Shown piece after piece: positions 33,618 to 42,800 of a DNA stretch of 64,000 nt (position 1 is its first letter; the number at the start of each line of letters is the position of its first letter). A program made the translations under genes and the position numbers. A model generated the notes under the pieces. That model had not been told where the DNA came from and ran no database searches. It saw nothing but the letters and a program-made list of their open reading frames with translations. Source of the DNA: Saonia flava (GTDB lineage Bacteria > Bacteroidota > Bacteroidia > Flavobacteriales > Flavobacteriaceae); NCBI RefSeq assembly GCF_011927795.1, contig NZ_JAATJJ010000002.1, positions 744,001 through 808,000 of the forward strand, given 5' to 3'.

Positions 33618-34172
33618 ATGAAAAAGATAGAATATCTAATTGGGGTTATATTAATAACTTTCCTTTTAACAAATTGCCAAAAAGAAAAAGACACAACATT
33701 TTTAATTACCCAAGAGAGTGTGGGAAAAATCAATAAGACTTCTTTGGTAAGTGATTTAGAAACCATTTATGCTTTGGATTCCATTATTAAGGATACAACA
33801 TCTATTAGTATTGGAACATTGGTGGACAAGATACAGGTCTATGAAAAAGGTGGGAAACATTTATTGACCCTTACTCCCAACAAAGATAGTGTGCCAACTA
33901 TTGAAAATATTAGAGTGTACGACCCAAGATTTGTTACTGAAAACGGAATAGGCCTCAATAGTACTTTCAAGGACATTAAAGACAAGTACACCATTCAAAA
34001 AATAATTGTTTCCATTAACAATTTGGTTATTTTAATCAAAGATAGCCCTGTGTATTTTACCATAGACAAGCAGGAATTGCCATCTAGCCTAAGATATGGG
34101 GTTTCTAATATAGAAGCTGTACAAATACCAGATGAAGCCACTATAAAATATTTAATGATTGGTTGGGAATAA
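33618..34172 (+). CDS. Lipoprotein of unknown function
   Basis: The 184-residue protein has a lipoprotein signal ending LLTNC. The mature part is predicted to be mixed alpha/beta with FLITQESVGKINKT, DSVPTIENIRVYDPRF, ENGIGLNSTFKDIKDKY and NLVILIKDSPVYFTIDK. I recognise the style of a flavobacterial secreted protein family that senses or binds something via a compact beta domain, but no named family. It is transcribed alone, about 100 bp after the HerA-like gene and about 60 bp before yitT. Confidence 0.8.
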   Translation: MKKIEYLIGVILITFLLTNCQKEKDTTFLITQESVGKINKTSLVSDLETIYALDSIIKDTTSISIGTLVDKIQVYEKGGKHLLTLTPNKDSVPTIENIRVYDPRFVTENGIGLNSTFKDIKDKYTIQKIIVSINNLVILIKDSPVYFTIDKQELPSSLRYGVSNIEAVQIPDEATIKYLMIGWE

Positions 34173-34231
34173 TTAATTAGTCTCAACTATATTTTTATTT
34201 TAAATATCTTGTGTTCATAAACAATGGTATT

Positions 34232-35209
34232 ATGAATCCAATATGGCAATATCTAGTAGTAAAACGTGCGGAAAACAAACTAAAATCCAAGAAAAAGAAT
34301 AGGGAGTTTTCCAAAAGACAATTGGTTTCAGAAGTTAGATCCACTGAAGTAGAATTTAGTCACTTAATTAAGGAAATCTTTTTTATTGTTATAGGTGTTT
34401 GTTCTGCAGGATTTGGGTTGAATGGGTTTTTATTGCCCAATGAATTTATTGATGGTGGAGCAACGGGAGTATCACTGTTACTGCAAGTTACATTAAACAG
34501 TTCCTTAGGTGTACTACTTATTATAGTAAATATTCCCTTCATTATTTTAGGCGCCAAAACAATTAGTAGAAAATTTGCGGTCAAAAGTATTTTTGCCATA
34601 ATTGCGTTGGCTTTAGTTGTTCATTATGTGCCTTATCCAACTATTACCTCAGACAAATTATTGATTGCCTTTTTTGGTGGTTTTTTCCTAGGTCTGGGTA
34701 TAGGAATGACCATGCGAGGAGGCGGTGTAATAGATGGCACGGAGGTCTTAGCAATATATTTGAGTCGAAAATGGAATATTACAGTAGGCGATTCCCTCCT
34801 TATTATTAACATAATTATATTTTCTACAGGTGCATATTTACTTTCATTAGAAATCGCATTATATGCCATTCTTACATATTTGGTGGCTGCCAAAACGGTG
34901 GATTATATAGTAGATGGTGTAGAGGAATACATGGGGATAACCATTATTTCTGAAAAAAATGAAGAAATAAGAATCATGCTCACAGAACAACTGAATAGAG
35001 CTTGTACCATATATGTGGGCAAAAGTGGATATCAAAAATATGGAGAAGAGAAAAATTCTAAGGAAATTGTATATACGGTTATAACACGCCTTGAACTGGC
35101 CAGATTAAGTACAGAAATAGATAAAATTGATAAAAAAGCGTTTATAATAATGTCTGTGGTAAAAGATATTAAAGGAGGTATGATCAAGAAAAAGCCTTTA
35201 AAAGATTAG
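34232..35209 (+). CDS. YitT-family membrane protein (DUF161 plus DUF2179)
   Basis: The ATG at 34232 (MNPIWQYLVVKRAENK) is preferred over an upstream GTG in the same frame. The 325-residue protein has about five or six membrane helices starting near residue 40, with GFGLNGFLLPNEFIDGGATG and GIGMTMRGGGVIDGTEVLA typical of YitT proteins. A cytosolic DUF2179 domain occupies about 235-310 (YMGITIISEKNEEIRIMLTE). The role is unknown in general. It is transcribed rightward after the unknown lipoprotein. Confidence 0.88.
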   Translation: MNPIWQYLVVKRAENKLKSKKKNREFSKRQLVSEVRSTEVEFSHLIKEIFFIVIGVCSAGFGLNGFLLPNEFIDGGATGVSLLLQVTLNSSLGVLLIIVNIPFIILGAKTISRKFAVKSIFAIIALALVVHYVPYPTITSDKLLIAFFGGFFLGLGIGMTMRGGGVIDGTEVLAIYLSRKWNITVGDSLLIINIIIFSTGAYLLSLEIALYAILTYLVAAKTVDYIVDGVEEYMGITIISEKNEEIRIMLTEQLNRACTIYVGKSGYQKYGEEKNSKEIVYTVITRLELARLSTEIDKIDKKAFIIMSVVKDIKGGMIKKKPLKD

Positions 35210-35286
35210 CAGCACTACTTTAATTAAAGTTTATTTATCTTGAAAGTTCAGCAAAATTCTTGATTAAACACATTAAATCCACCCCT

Positions 35287-36246
35287 ATGAGAACCCTATA
35301 TTCATTTTTAGTTTCTATGTTGGTATACACTGGTTCTTCAGCCCAATATAATTTTGAACCATCCATAGAACATCCATATGGAATTCCAAACCCTGAGGCA
35401 CCTCAAGAAGTATTAGATTACACAGCCTTGATAGGGGAATGCAATTGTAAATCCATTGCTAGAAAAGCAGATCAAACCTGGGCCGAACCAGTGGATATGA
35501 TATGGCGCTTTAAATTTATCATGAACGGTATGGCTGTCCAGGATGAAACCCTTAAAGCAGATGGAAAACATTCCGGTAGCATAAGACAATTTATTCCAGA
35601 TAGTACTAAATGGTACGTACATTATTATAGTTCTGGTGCTCCAACAACAATATTGCCTGTTTGGGAAGGAAACAAAAATAAAGACGGGGAAATTGTACTT
35701 TACAAAGAACAAAAAGCTCCAAATGGTACGGATGGATTTTATAGATTAACCTTTTCAAATATTTCCAGTGAAGGTTATAATTGGATAGGCGAATGGGTAT
35801 CCAAAGATAAATCCATAATTTATCCCACATGGAAAATTAATTGTCTAAGAACCAACAAGGTATCCAAATCGGATGAAGAAAAAATTATGGCCAAGGCCAC
35901 AACGTTTTCAAAAGCATATATAAATGGAGACTATGAGACCATGACAAGTATTTATACAAAGGATGCAAAACTATTTCCAAATAATACGAAAATCATTGAA
36001 GGTCATACAGACATAAAAGATAGATGGATACTCCCCGAAGGAGTAAAAATACTTAACCATAAAACAGAATCTAACGAAATTAATATCATTGGTAATTTTG
36101 CGTACGATTATGGGTATTATAATGGCACAACGCAAAGGAAGGACAAATCCGAAGTAAGTTGGAAAGGAAAATATGTAATTATTTGGAAAAAAGTAAACGA
36201 AGAATGGAAAATGTATCTAGACATCTGGAATAGCGTCGTAGATTAA
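35287..36246 (+). CDS. Secreted two-domain protein: DUF1579-like domain plus SnoaL/DUF4440-like domain
   Basis: From the ATG at 35287 the product is 319 residues with a signal peptide (cut after ...TGSSAQ). The first half reads like the beta-barrel DUF1579 family (DMIWRFKFIMNGMAVQDETL, GSIRQFIPDSTKWYVHYYSS, GFYRLTFSNISSEGYNWIGE). The second half is a SnoaL/NTF2-like unit (KAYINGDYETMTSIYTKDAK, KIIEGHTDIKDRWI, VSWKGKYVIIWKKVNEEWKM). Such proteins are usually periplasmic of unknown function. The upstream in-frame TTG would add a short non-signal extension and is not preferred. Confidence 0.75.
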   Translation: MRTLYSFLVSMLVYTGSSAQYNFEPSIEHPYGIPNPEAPQEVLDYTALIGECNCKSIARKADQTWAEPVDMIWRFKFIMNGMAVQDETLKADGKHSGSIRQFIPDSTKWYVHYYSSGAPTTILPVWEGNKNKDGEIVLYKEQKAPNGTDGFYRLTFSNISSEGYNWIGEWVSKDKSIIYPTWKINCLRTNKVSKSDEEKIMAKATTFSKAYINGDYETMTSIYTKDAKLFPNNTKIIEGHTDIKDRWILPEGVKILNHKTESNEINIIGNFAYDYGYYNGTTQRKDKSEVSWKGKYVIIWKKVNEEWKMYLDIWNSVVD

Positions 36247-36302
36247 TTTTTCTGTTAAACAAAACTTAATTTTTAACTATTAATTTAAGTTTTCAATAAC
36301 TT

Positions 36303-36316
36303 CGAAATCGATTTCG
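36303..36316. promoter_or_regulatory. LacI-type operator-like palindrome
   Basis: The perfect 14-bp palindrome CGAAATCGATTTCG lies 38 bp before the start of the TolB-like gene. Its core AAATCGATTT resembles LacI-family operators with a central CG. A related palindrome lies upstream of the GPH transporter gene at 49194-49209. No LacI gene is in the window, so the regulator is unknown. Confidence 0.5.
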
Positions 36317-36354
36317 TAATAAATTCGTAATTCTACCAACCTAAACTTCAGAAA

Positions 36355-37872
36355 ATGGCACTCACAGCTAAAAACTCTTCAATTTTAATTTTTACCATAC
36401 TACTAACCATAACTATGACACAAGCTCAAAAAGTCGGGATTTTTGAAAATCACCACGATATAGGAAATGTTAAACATGAAGGGTCTGCCATCTATAACGA
36501 AGATACGCAGGAATATACCATAACCGGTTCTGGCACTAATATGTGGTTTGGTGAAGATGAGTTCCATTACATGTGGAAATCCATCCAAGGAGATTTCATC
36601 CTTAGGGCTCAAATGTCCTTCGTAGGCGAAGGAGTAGATCCACATAGAAAAATCGGATGGACAGTGAGAGATAATTTTCATTCCAATGGCAAGCATGTAA
36701 ATGCAACAATTCATGGAGACGGGCTTACATCCTTACAATATAGGAGAACTATTGGTGGAGAAACGGAACAGGTGGAGTCTCCTGCGGCTGGATCGGATGT
36801 TGTACAATTGGAACGAAGGGGAAACACCTATATCATGAGTACAGCCAAATTTGGTGAGCCTTTCACTAGTGTACAAGTAGAAATGGATTTAAGAAATGAG
36901 GTGTTTGTAGGTATTTCCATGTGCTCCCACAATCCAGATGTCGTGGAAAAAGCTATTGTTAAAAATGTTAGAATCATAAAACCAACACCCGAAGATTATC
37001 AACCATACAGGGATTATATTGGGAGCCATCTAGAGGTTATGAATGTAGAAACAGGAGATCGCAAAATATTGATGAGCTCCGCCCATAGTATTCAAGCACC
37101 AAACTGGACTCCTGATGGGAAAACCCTTATTTATAACTCTAATGGTGTGCTTTACAAATATGATTTGGAAAGTGGTAAAGTATCTATGTTAAATACTGGG
37201 TTTGCAAACAGGAACAATAACGATCACATTTTAAATGCTGATGGAACCAAAATTGCCATCAGTCATCACAATGATGATGATGGTGGAACATCATCCATAT
37301 ATTATTTGCCAATAGAAGGGAGTGATAATCCTACAAAAGTAACAAAAGATGGTGTGGGTGCATCTTATTTACATGGTTGGTCTCCCAATGGAAAAAAAAT
37401 GATTTTTACGGCCAATAGAAATGATCAATATGATATTTATGAAGTCGATGTTTCCACTGGTGAAGAAAAACAATTAACCAATGAATCCACCTTAGATGAT
37501 GGTTCTGAATATTCTCCAGATGGAAAGTTCATTTATTTTAACTCTAACCGAACGGGCGCCATGCAAATTTGGCGAATGAAAGCAAATGGAAAAGACCAAA
37601 CGCAAATGACTTTTAATAAAAAGCATTATGATTGGTTCCCACATATTTCACCAAATGAAAAGAGAATATTCATTATTTCTTTTCCTGATACCATTGAATC
37701 TGACCAACATCCGTTTTATCAACATTGTTTACTAAGAATTATGCCCATCAAAGGAGGTGAACCTAAAATAATTGGTTATATATATGGTGGGCAAGGGACT
37801 ATAAATGTTCCTAGCTGGTCTCCAGACAGTAAGTATGTTGCTTTTGTAACCAATACTGGCACTGTAAATTAA
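36355..37872 (+). CDS. TolB-like WD40/PD40 beta-propeller protein with N-terminal DUF1349-like domain, secreted
   Basis: The 505-residue protein has a signal peptide (cut after ...TMTQAQ). The N-terminal 200 residues form a concanavalin-like unit (GSAIYNEDTQEYTITGSGTN, RAQMSFVGEGVDPHRKIGWT, VFVGISMCSHNPDVVEKAIV). The C-terminal part is a TolB-type propeller with repeats QAPNWTPDGKTLIYNSNG, LHGWSPNGKKMIFTANRNDQ, DGSEYSPDGKFIYFNSNRTG and VPSWSPDSKYVAFVTN. It is secreted or periplasmic. Proteins of this build occur near carbohydrate loci; the upstream LacI-like palindrome agrees with this. Exact function is unknown. A bidirectional terminator follows. Confidence 0.85.
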   Translation: MALTAKNSSILIFTILLTITMTQAQKVGIFENHHDIGNVKHEGSAIYNEDTQEYTITGSGTNMWFGEDEFHYMWKSIQGDFILRAQMSFVGEGVDPHRKIGWTVRDNFHSNGKHVNATIHGDGLTSLQYRRTIGGETEQVESPAAGSDVVQLERRGNTYIMSTAKFGEPFTSVQVEMDLRNEVFVGISMCSHNPDVVEKAIVKNVRIIKPTPEDYQPYRDYIGSHLEVMNVETGDRKILMSSAHSIQAPNWTPDGKTLIYNSNGVLYKYDLESGKVSMLNTGFANRNNNDHILNADGTKIAISHHNDDDGGTSSIYYLPIEGSDNPTKVTKDGVGASYLHGWSPNGKKMIFTANRNDQYDIYEVDVSTGEEKQLTNESTLDDGSEYSPDGKFIYFNSNRTGAMQIWRMKANGKDQTQMTFNKKHYDWFPHISPNEKRIFIISFPDTIESDQHPFYQHCLLRIMPIKGGEPKIIGYIYGGQGTINVPSWSPDSKYVAFVTNTGTVN

Positions 37873-37895
37873 AATCTAAAATTACATTAGTTCAT

Positions 37896-37927
37896 AAAAT
37901 CCCTAGACCCTGTGGTTTAGGGATTTT
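37896..37927. terminator. Bidirectional terminator
   Basis: Perfect arms AAAATCCCTA (37896-37905) and TAGGGATTTT (37918-37927) flank a 12-base loop. It lies between the convergent TolB-like and HxlR genes and has A/T runs on both sides, so it can stop both. Confidence 0.9.
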
Positions 37928-37934
37928 ATATTAA

Positions 37935-38363
37935 CTATAACGCTCCATATTTTAATCGGTTTTCCCTAATAATATCCTTGTAGGTGTCCACCCACTCCGT
38001 TAAATCCAAAAGTTTTTGAAGATAGGAATGACCAAAATTCGTTAATTGGTATTCTACCCTAATAGGAACCTCTGCATAAGCTTTTCTAGAAAGGTATCCA
38101 TCCCTTTCCAATGTTTTTAACCTTTCACTTAATACTTTGTTGGATATTCCAAATACTTTTTTCTTGAGCTGATTAAATCTTAAGACTGGAAAAAATCCAA
38201 GATATAGAATTATAAGAATGCTCCATTTATCTGATGCCAAGGCCATAATATCCCGTATTGGGCATAGCTCAATAGATGTTTGGGGGTTTATATGGCCAAA
38301 CATTTTTTTTATTTTTTTGGCCACCTTAACCTTCTGATAATCAGTAACAGTTTCTACTTCCAT
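37935..38363 (-). CDS. HxlR-family transcriptional regulator
   Basis: From the ATG at 38363 (MEVETVTDYQKVKVAKKIKK) the product is 142 residues, a usual length; a 24-codon upstream extension is atypical. The winged helix shows CPIRDIMALASDKWSILIIL, RFNQLKKKVFGISNKVLSER and LERDGYLSRKAYAEVPIRVE. CPIRD with Cys is the standard HxlR N-terminal motif, and members often sense electrophiles or quinones through this Cys. It is divergent from an alpha/beta hydrolase gene, which is its probable target. Direct repeats in the shared intergenic region may be its operator. Confidence 0.92.
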   Translation of the reverse strand: MEVETVTDYQKVKVAKKIKKMFGHINPQTSIELCPIRDIMALASDKWSILIILYLGFFPVLRFNQLKKKVFGISNKVLSERLKTLERDGYLSRKAYAEVPIRVEYQLTNFGHSYLQKLLDLTEWVDTYKDIIRENRLKYGAL

Positions 38364-38433
38364 ACTTACTCCATATTTTGAAACATCATTATTTATTAAA
38401 ATGAATGTGTACTTTTGATATATAATAAAGAGC

Positions 38434-38450
38434 AAGTTACATAAAGTTAC
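38434..38450. promoter_or_regulatory. Tandem AAGTTAC direct repeats, candidate HxlR operator
   Basis: Two identical AAGTTAC heptamers begin at 38434 and 38444, ten bases apart and so on the same helix face. They sit 13 bp before the hydrolase start and 71 bp before the HxlR start. Binding by a dimeric winged-helix regulator at such a site is plausible, but there is no direct evidence. Confidence 0.45.
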
Positions 38451-38462
38451 CTACTTTTAAAA

Positions 38463-39299
38463 ATGAAAAAATTACTCAATAAATATATTCCTCTGGCCTA
38501 CGGAGCATATTTTAATGTATCCATTCTATTTGCAAAGCAAAAAACTGTGGCAAAAGCCTTTAGTTTGTTCTGTACAGTTAGAAATGGCAAAGTACTCCCA
38601 AATCAAAAAGAATATTTAGATGCTGCAAAAAATGAAACCGACGAAGTTTTGGGGCATACATTGCAATCCTACACATGGAAAGGTAAAAAAGATACCGTTC
38701 TATTATTGCATGGCTGGGAAAGCAATACTTTTAGATGGAGAAACCTAATTGCAAAACTCAAGGAAGCTGATTACAACGTGGTAGCTTTTGATGCACCCGC
38801 TCATGGATATTCTAGTGGCAAAGAATTAAATGTGCCCCTATATACAGAATGCACTCAATATTACATTGAAAAATACCGTCCACAACACATAATAGCCCAC
38901 TCTGTTGGAGGTATGAACGCCCTCTACAGTCAATATAAATATCCAGATTCTTCGATAAAAAAAATTGTAACGATAGGATCACCTTCTGAGCTTTCAGAAA
39001 TAATGAATCAATATAAAACCACCGTGAAATATAACACTCGGGTAGAAAGAGCTCTCGAAGATTATTTTATGAATAGATTTGGCTTTAGAACCACGGAATT
39101 TTCAACTTCAGAATTTGTAAAGACCAATACTAAAAAAGGATTTGTGATACATGATGTGTTGGATATGGTTGTTCCCTTTAAATCATCTGAAAAAGTACAT
39201 GGAAACTGGAAGGATAGTAAACTCCTAAAAACCAAAGGACTTGGACATTCAATGCATCAGGAAGAAATAAACAATGCAATAATTGAGTTTCTAAAGTAG
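38463..39299 (+). CDS. Alpha/beta hydrolase
   Basis: The 278-residue protein has the alpha/beta-hydrolase core VLLLHGWESNTFRWRNLI (oxyanion region), FDAPAHGYSSG and the nucleophile elbow AHSVGGMNAL (Ser), then HDVLDMVVP (Asp) and GLGHSMH (His). It has a short N-terminal stretch that may be membrane-associated, but no signal peptide. It is a serine hydrolase of unknown substrate, likely an esterase. The divergent HxlR gene suggests induction by a toxic or reactive compound. The stop lies 2 bp from that of the convergent AraC gene. Confidence 0.88.
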   Translation: MKKLLNKYIPLAYGAYFNVSILFAKQKTVAKAFSLFCTVRNGKVLPNQKEYLDAAKNETDEVLGHTLQSYTWKGKKDTVLLLHGWESNTFRWRNLIAKLKEADYNVVAFDAPAHGYSSGKELNVPLYTECTQYYIEKYRPQHIIAHSVGGMNALYSQYKYPDSSIKKIVTIGSPSELSEIMNQYKTTVKYNTRVERALEDYFMNRFGFRTTEFSTSEFVKTNTKKGFVIHDVLDMVVPFKSSEKVHGNWKDSKLLKTKGLGHSMHQEEINNAIIEFLK

Positions 39300-39301
39300 A
39301 A

Positions 39302-40288
39302 TTAATTCTTATTTCTATATCTCTTCGGAGTTATACCAAACTTTCTTTTGAATGCTGCCGTAAAATGGGTGGAATTTTTGTAACCTACTTCTTCTGCTAT
39401 TTGATAAATCATTCTTTCCGAGTTGTCCAACATAAATTTGGCTTGGGTCATTTTTTCTGAAGTACCAAATTCCTTAACAGAGTAACCAAAGATTCTAATA
39501 AATTCTTTGTTCAATGTGCCACTATTAATTCCAACTTCACTTGCCAACTCCAATAGAGAAAAGTTTTTATGAAGATTGGATTTAATAACAAGCTGTATTT
39601 GATATAGCTTTTTCAAAGTTTTATCATTTCCCATTTTTAAATCATTAGTGGCCTTGGTTTTATAATTTTCCAATTGAATCGCTATTAATTCTAATACTTT
39701 GGCTTTAATATAAATCCTATTTATACTCCCTGATACTACTTTACTCTCCAAATTCTCAAGAATAGAATAAAGTTCATCTGTAATAGGTAAAATCAAATTG
39801 GTATCTGTAAGCTTTTTAAGTTCGTAGCTATTTATAAAAACATGATCAATCAAAAATGATATGGGAAGTTTTATTTTAACCTCCTTAAAATTACTTTTTC
39901 CCAAAATTCGAATCCTGCCATTAAACTCCTTGATATTGGCCATAAAGGATTCTCGGTTTTCAAATAATATTTCATTTCCATCCTCCACATCTATAATCTT
40001 CTCGCCCTTTAATAAAAAAGCTATCTGCAGATAGTCATTTTTTGATGATTGATCATATACCAAGTCATGGTGTAGATTGTAATTACTAATTGAAATATTC
40101 ATATTAGAAGTAACAAAACTGTTGATACATCCCATTCCATATCTCGGCAGTACATGAAACTGCTCGGTCGTGGCTCCATCAAATGAACTAGTACTGGTTT
40201 TAATGGATATCCTATCACTTATTGTATTGCCCGAATCGCCTAAATCGATTACCTCTATCTGGTTTAAATCGCGTCTTTTTTTTATCAT
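39302..40288 (-). CDS. AraC-family regulator of the iron-uptake locus
   Basis: The 328-residue protein has a C-terminal AraC DNA-binding domain (about residues 225-325): NFSLLELASEVGINSGTLNK for the first helix-turn-helix and MIYQIAEEVGYKNSTHFTAA with FKRKFGITPKRYRNK for the second. The N-terminal part is divergent and lacks an obvious cupin signature; it resembles PchR-like regulators with a membrane-independent effector domain. It is divergent from the TonB-dependent siderophore receptor gene and 80 bp away, consistent with control of siderophore uptake. Effector identity is unknown. Confidence 0.88.
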   Translation of the reverse strand: MIKKRRDLNQIEVIDLGDSGNTISDRISIKTSTSSFDGATTEQFHVLPRYGMGCINSFVTSNMNISISNYNLHHDLVYDQSSKNDYLQIAFLLKGEKIIDVEDGNEILFENRESFMANIKEFNGRIRILGKSNFKEVKIKLPISFLIDHVFINSYELKKLTDTNLILPITDELYSILENLESKVVSGSINRIYIKAKVLELIAIQLENYKTKATNDLKMGNDKTLKKLYQIQLVIKSNLHKNFSLLELASEVGINSGTLNKEFIRIFGYSVKEFGTSEKMTQAKFMLDNSERMIYQIAEEVGYKNSTHFTAAFKRKFGITPKRYRNKN

Positions 40289-40335
40289 AACTCGTCATTT
40301 ACCTAAGGATAATCCTTTCTATTTTTGTTTCAAAT

Positions 40336-40358
40336 TTATTTAGACTAATTAAAAATAA
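40336..40358. promoter_or_regulatory. Candidate iron-responsive (Fur-like) box
   Basis: A 23-bp imperfect palindrome with arms TTATTT (40336-40341) and AAATAA (40353-40358) and a centre of TAGACTAATTAA type lies 10 bp before the siderophore receptor start. The arm sequence and spacing resemble Fur-type boxes in Bacteroidetes. The location fits iron-dependent repression of the receptor operon. Confidence 0.45.
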
Positions 40359-40368
40359 CAAATATAGA

Positions 40369-42705
40369 ATGAAAAAACTTTCCACGATTCTAACCATCTT
40401 TCTTATCTCAGTAACCCTGCATGGCCAAACCGGTGGCATAAAAGGAAAAGTTGTCACGGAACAAAACAACCCTATCGTTAATGCCAACATCATGGTTGTA
40501 AATACCAATTTAGGAGTCATGACCGATACCAGCGGAGAATATCAATTAAATGAAATCAAGGCTGGTTCATATAAACTTAAAGCCACTTTTATTGGGTTCG
40601 CTCCACAGACTATTAACATAAATGTTGTGAACAATGAAGTAACTACAATTCCCCAATTTGTACTAAAAGAACAAGAAGAACAACTGAACGAAGTTGTAGT
40701 GGAGGGGCATAAAAACAAATACAGTGTAAAAAAACCATCATCCACGCTTCGATTAAAAACTGAAATTGTTAAACTTCCCCAGAACATTCAGGTAATAAGC
40801 AGTGAACTCCTGCAAGACCAACAAGCCACCAGCATAATGGATGGGGTTATTAGAAATGTTAGTGGAGTTACCATGTTGGAGCACTGGGGACATTTTGCAC
40901 GGATAAATATGCGAGGTTTTAGATTGCCCGCATTTAGGAACGGTTTTAATGTACAAGATACTTGGGGACCCCTCTCGGAAGATATGGCTTTTGTTGACCA
41001 AATAGAATTTGTTAAAGGTCCCGCTGGCTTTATGATGTCTGCCGGTGAACCGGGAGGTTTTTACAATGTTGTGACAAAAAAACCAAAAGAAGAATTTATT
41101 GCGAATGTGTCCCTGAGCGCAGGTAGTTTCGATTTTTATAGAGGCACTTTTGATTTGGGTGGGAAACTTTCTGATAATGGAAAGTTATTGTACCGTTTTA
41201 ATGCAATGTACCAAACAGGAGACAGTCATAGGGGCAATGAAGATGCCGAACGTTGGGGAGTTGCACCTGTCTTGACCTACAAGTTCTCCGACAAAACCCA
41301 AATAAGAACAGAGCTGAACCTACAACAAGCCGAAAGTTATATTGGTTCTGCCTATGTCTTTGCTCCTTTAGGCAATGGTTATGGCAGCTTGGACAGGGAT
41401 TTTAAATATACAGACACAAACTACCCTGTATCCAATATTCAGGAACTAACATTTTTTACAAGCTTAAAGCACGACTTTTCAAAGAACTGGGGACTTGAGA
41501 CACAATTTGCCTATTTAAGATACAATCAAGAAGGAAATTCAACATGGTTATGGTCTTTTGACGAAACAACAGGCGATGCAGTCAGATACGCAAGTTTATG
41601 GGATGCACTATCTATAGGAAAATATTTTCAAACATATCTTTATGGAAGCTTTAATACAGGAAATATTAAACATAATATCCTAGGTGGTTTTGACTATAGT
41701 TATAAAGAGTATTGGGCCGACTGGAGTCAATTAGCGGTTTTGGATACCACTGTCCCCTTTAACATTTACAATCCTGTTTACGGCAACACAGCAGCACCAG
41801 AGTTTGACCGTTCTATAAAAGTTAGAAACCGAGATGATGCCTATAACTACGGGAATACGCTTAGGAGTTATTATCTGCAGGATGAAATTGGATTTTTGGA
41901 CAACAAAATTAGACTTACCCTTGCCGCAAGGTACACCCATCTTTTTACTAACGGTAAAGAAGAAACAGATAGCAAATGGTCACCAAGGGTAGGCATAAGT
42001 GCTGATATTTTGCCAACACTAAGCGTCTATGCCCTATATGACCAGTCCTTCTTGCCACAGAACGGCGCAAACAAAGAGGGCAATGCATTTGACCCAGTCG
42101 AGGCAGATGACCTTGAAGGAGGTATTAAAAAATCCTTTTTTGACGGAAAGCTAAATACCTCTTTGGGAGCCTATCTCATTACAAAACAAAATGTTCTGGT
42201 AACGGATCCAGAAGACCCAAACTTCTCTATTCAGTTGGGAGAAGTACAATCTAAAGGAATAGAGTTCGATGCGCAAGGGCAAATAACACCTGAACTGAAC
42301 ATAATATTGAACTATGCAAATACCAATGTTGAAATTACAAATGACTCCGATGAGGAAAATATTGGCAACAGAGTGGCCGGCCATGCCAAGCATATAACCA
42401 ATGGGTGGTTAAACTACAATTTTAATCAGGAATCTGCCTTCAAAGGTTTTGGAGCCTCATTGGGCTATCAGTACCAAATAGATCGCTCTACTTGGGATTG
42501 GGGAGCGGACAACGAATCTTTTTTACCCGACTATTTTAGGTTGGACGGTGCTTTATCATGGCACAATGACAGTTTTCGAGTACAATTAAATGTTAATAAT
42601 ATTTTAAACGAATACCTCTATTCTGGCGGCAATTATGCCGATTACCTTTATTGGCAATCAGAACCTGGTATCAATGGTAGAATTACATTAACCTATAATT
42701 TTTAA
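40369..42705 (+). CDS. TonB-dependent siderophore receptor with N-terminal CarboxypepD_reg-like domain
   Basis: The 778-residue protein has a signal peptide (cut after ...VTLHGQ), then a CarboxypepD_reg-like domain GIKGKVVTEQNNPIVNANIM (about 25-110), the plug with QNIQVISSELLQDQQATSIM and FVDQIEFVKGPAGFMMSAGE, and the barrel ending RLDGALSWHNDSFRVQLNVN...GRITLTYNF. The phrase FVKGPAGFMMSAGEPGG is typical of ferric siderophore receptors (FhuA/FecA-like TIGR01783). It sits in the outer membrane. The divergent AraC gene and downstream PepSY-type genes make an iron-uptake operon. The substrate siderophore cannot be read from sequence. Confidence 0.93.
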   Translation: MKKLSTILTIFLISVTLHGQTGGIKGKVVTEQNNPIVNANIMVVNTNLGVMTDTSGEYQLNEIKAGSYKLKATFIGFAPQTININVVNNEVTTIPQFVLKEQEEQLNEVVVEGHKNKYSVKKPSSTLRLKTEIVKLPQNIQVISSELLQDQQATSIMDGVIRNVSGVTMLEHWGHFARINMRGFRLPAFRNGFNVQDTWGPLSEDMAFVDQIEFVKGPAGFMMSAGEPGGFYNVVTKKPKEEFIANVSLSAGSFDFYRGTFDLGGKLSDNGKLLYRFNAMYQTGDSHRGNEDAERWGVAPVLTYKFSDKTQIRTELNLQQAESYIGSAYVFAPLGNGYGSLDRDFKYTDTNYPVSNIQELTFFTSLKHDFSKNWGLETQFAYLRYNQEGNSTWLWSFDETTGDAVRYASLWDALSIGKYFQTYLYGSFNTGNIKHNILGGFDYSYKEYWADWSQLAVLDTTVPFNIYNPVYGNTAAPEFDRSIKVRNRDDAYNYGNTLRSYYLQDEIGFLDNKIRLTLAARYTHLFTNGKEETDSKWSPRVGISADILPTLSVYALYDQSFLPQNGANKEGNAFDPVEADDLEGGIKKSFFDGKLNTSLGAYLITKQNVLVTDPEDPNFSIQLGEVQSKGIEFDAQGQITPELNIILNYANTNVEITNDSDEENIGNRVAGHAKHITNGWLNYNFNQESAFKGFGASLGYQYQIDRSTWDWGADNESFLPDYFRLDGALSWHNDSFRVQLNVNNILNEYLYSGGNYADYLYWQSEPGINGRITLTYNF

Positions 42706-42800
42706 AGTAGTTATAAATAGTTGATTTAAGTTTTTTGAAGTTAGTAACTAAACAGTCCTTAGCAATTGATCTAGGGGCTGTTTTAATAAAAATTAGAAAT

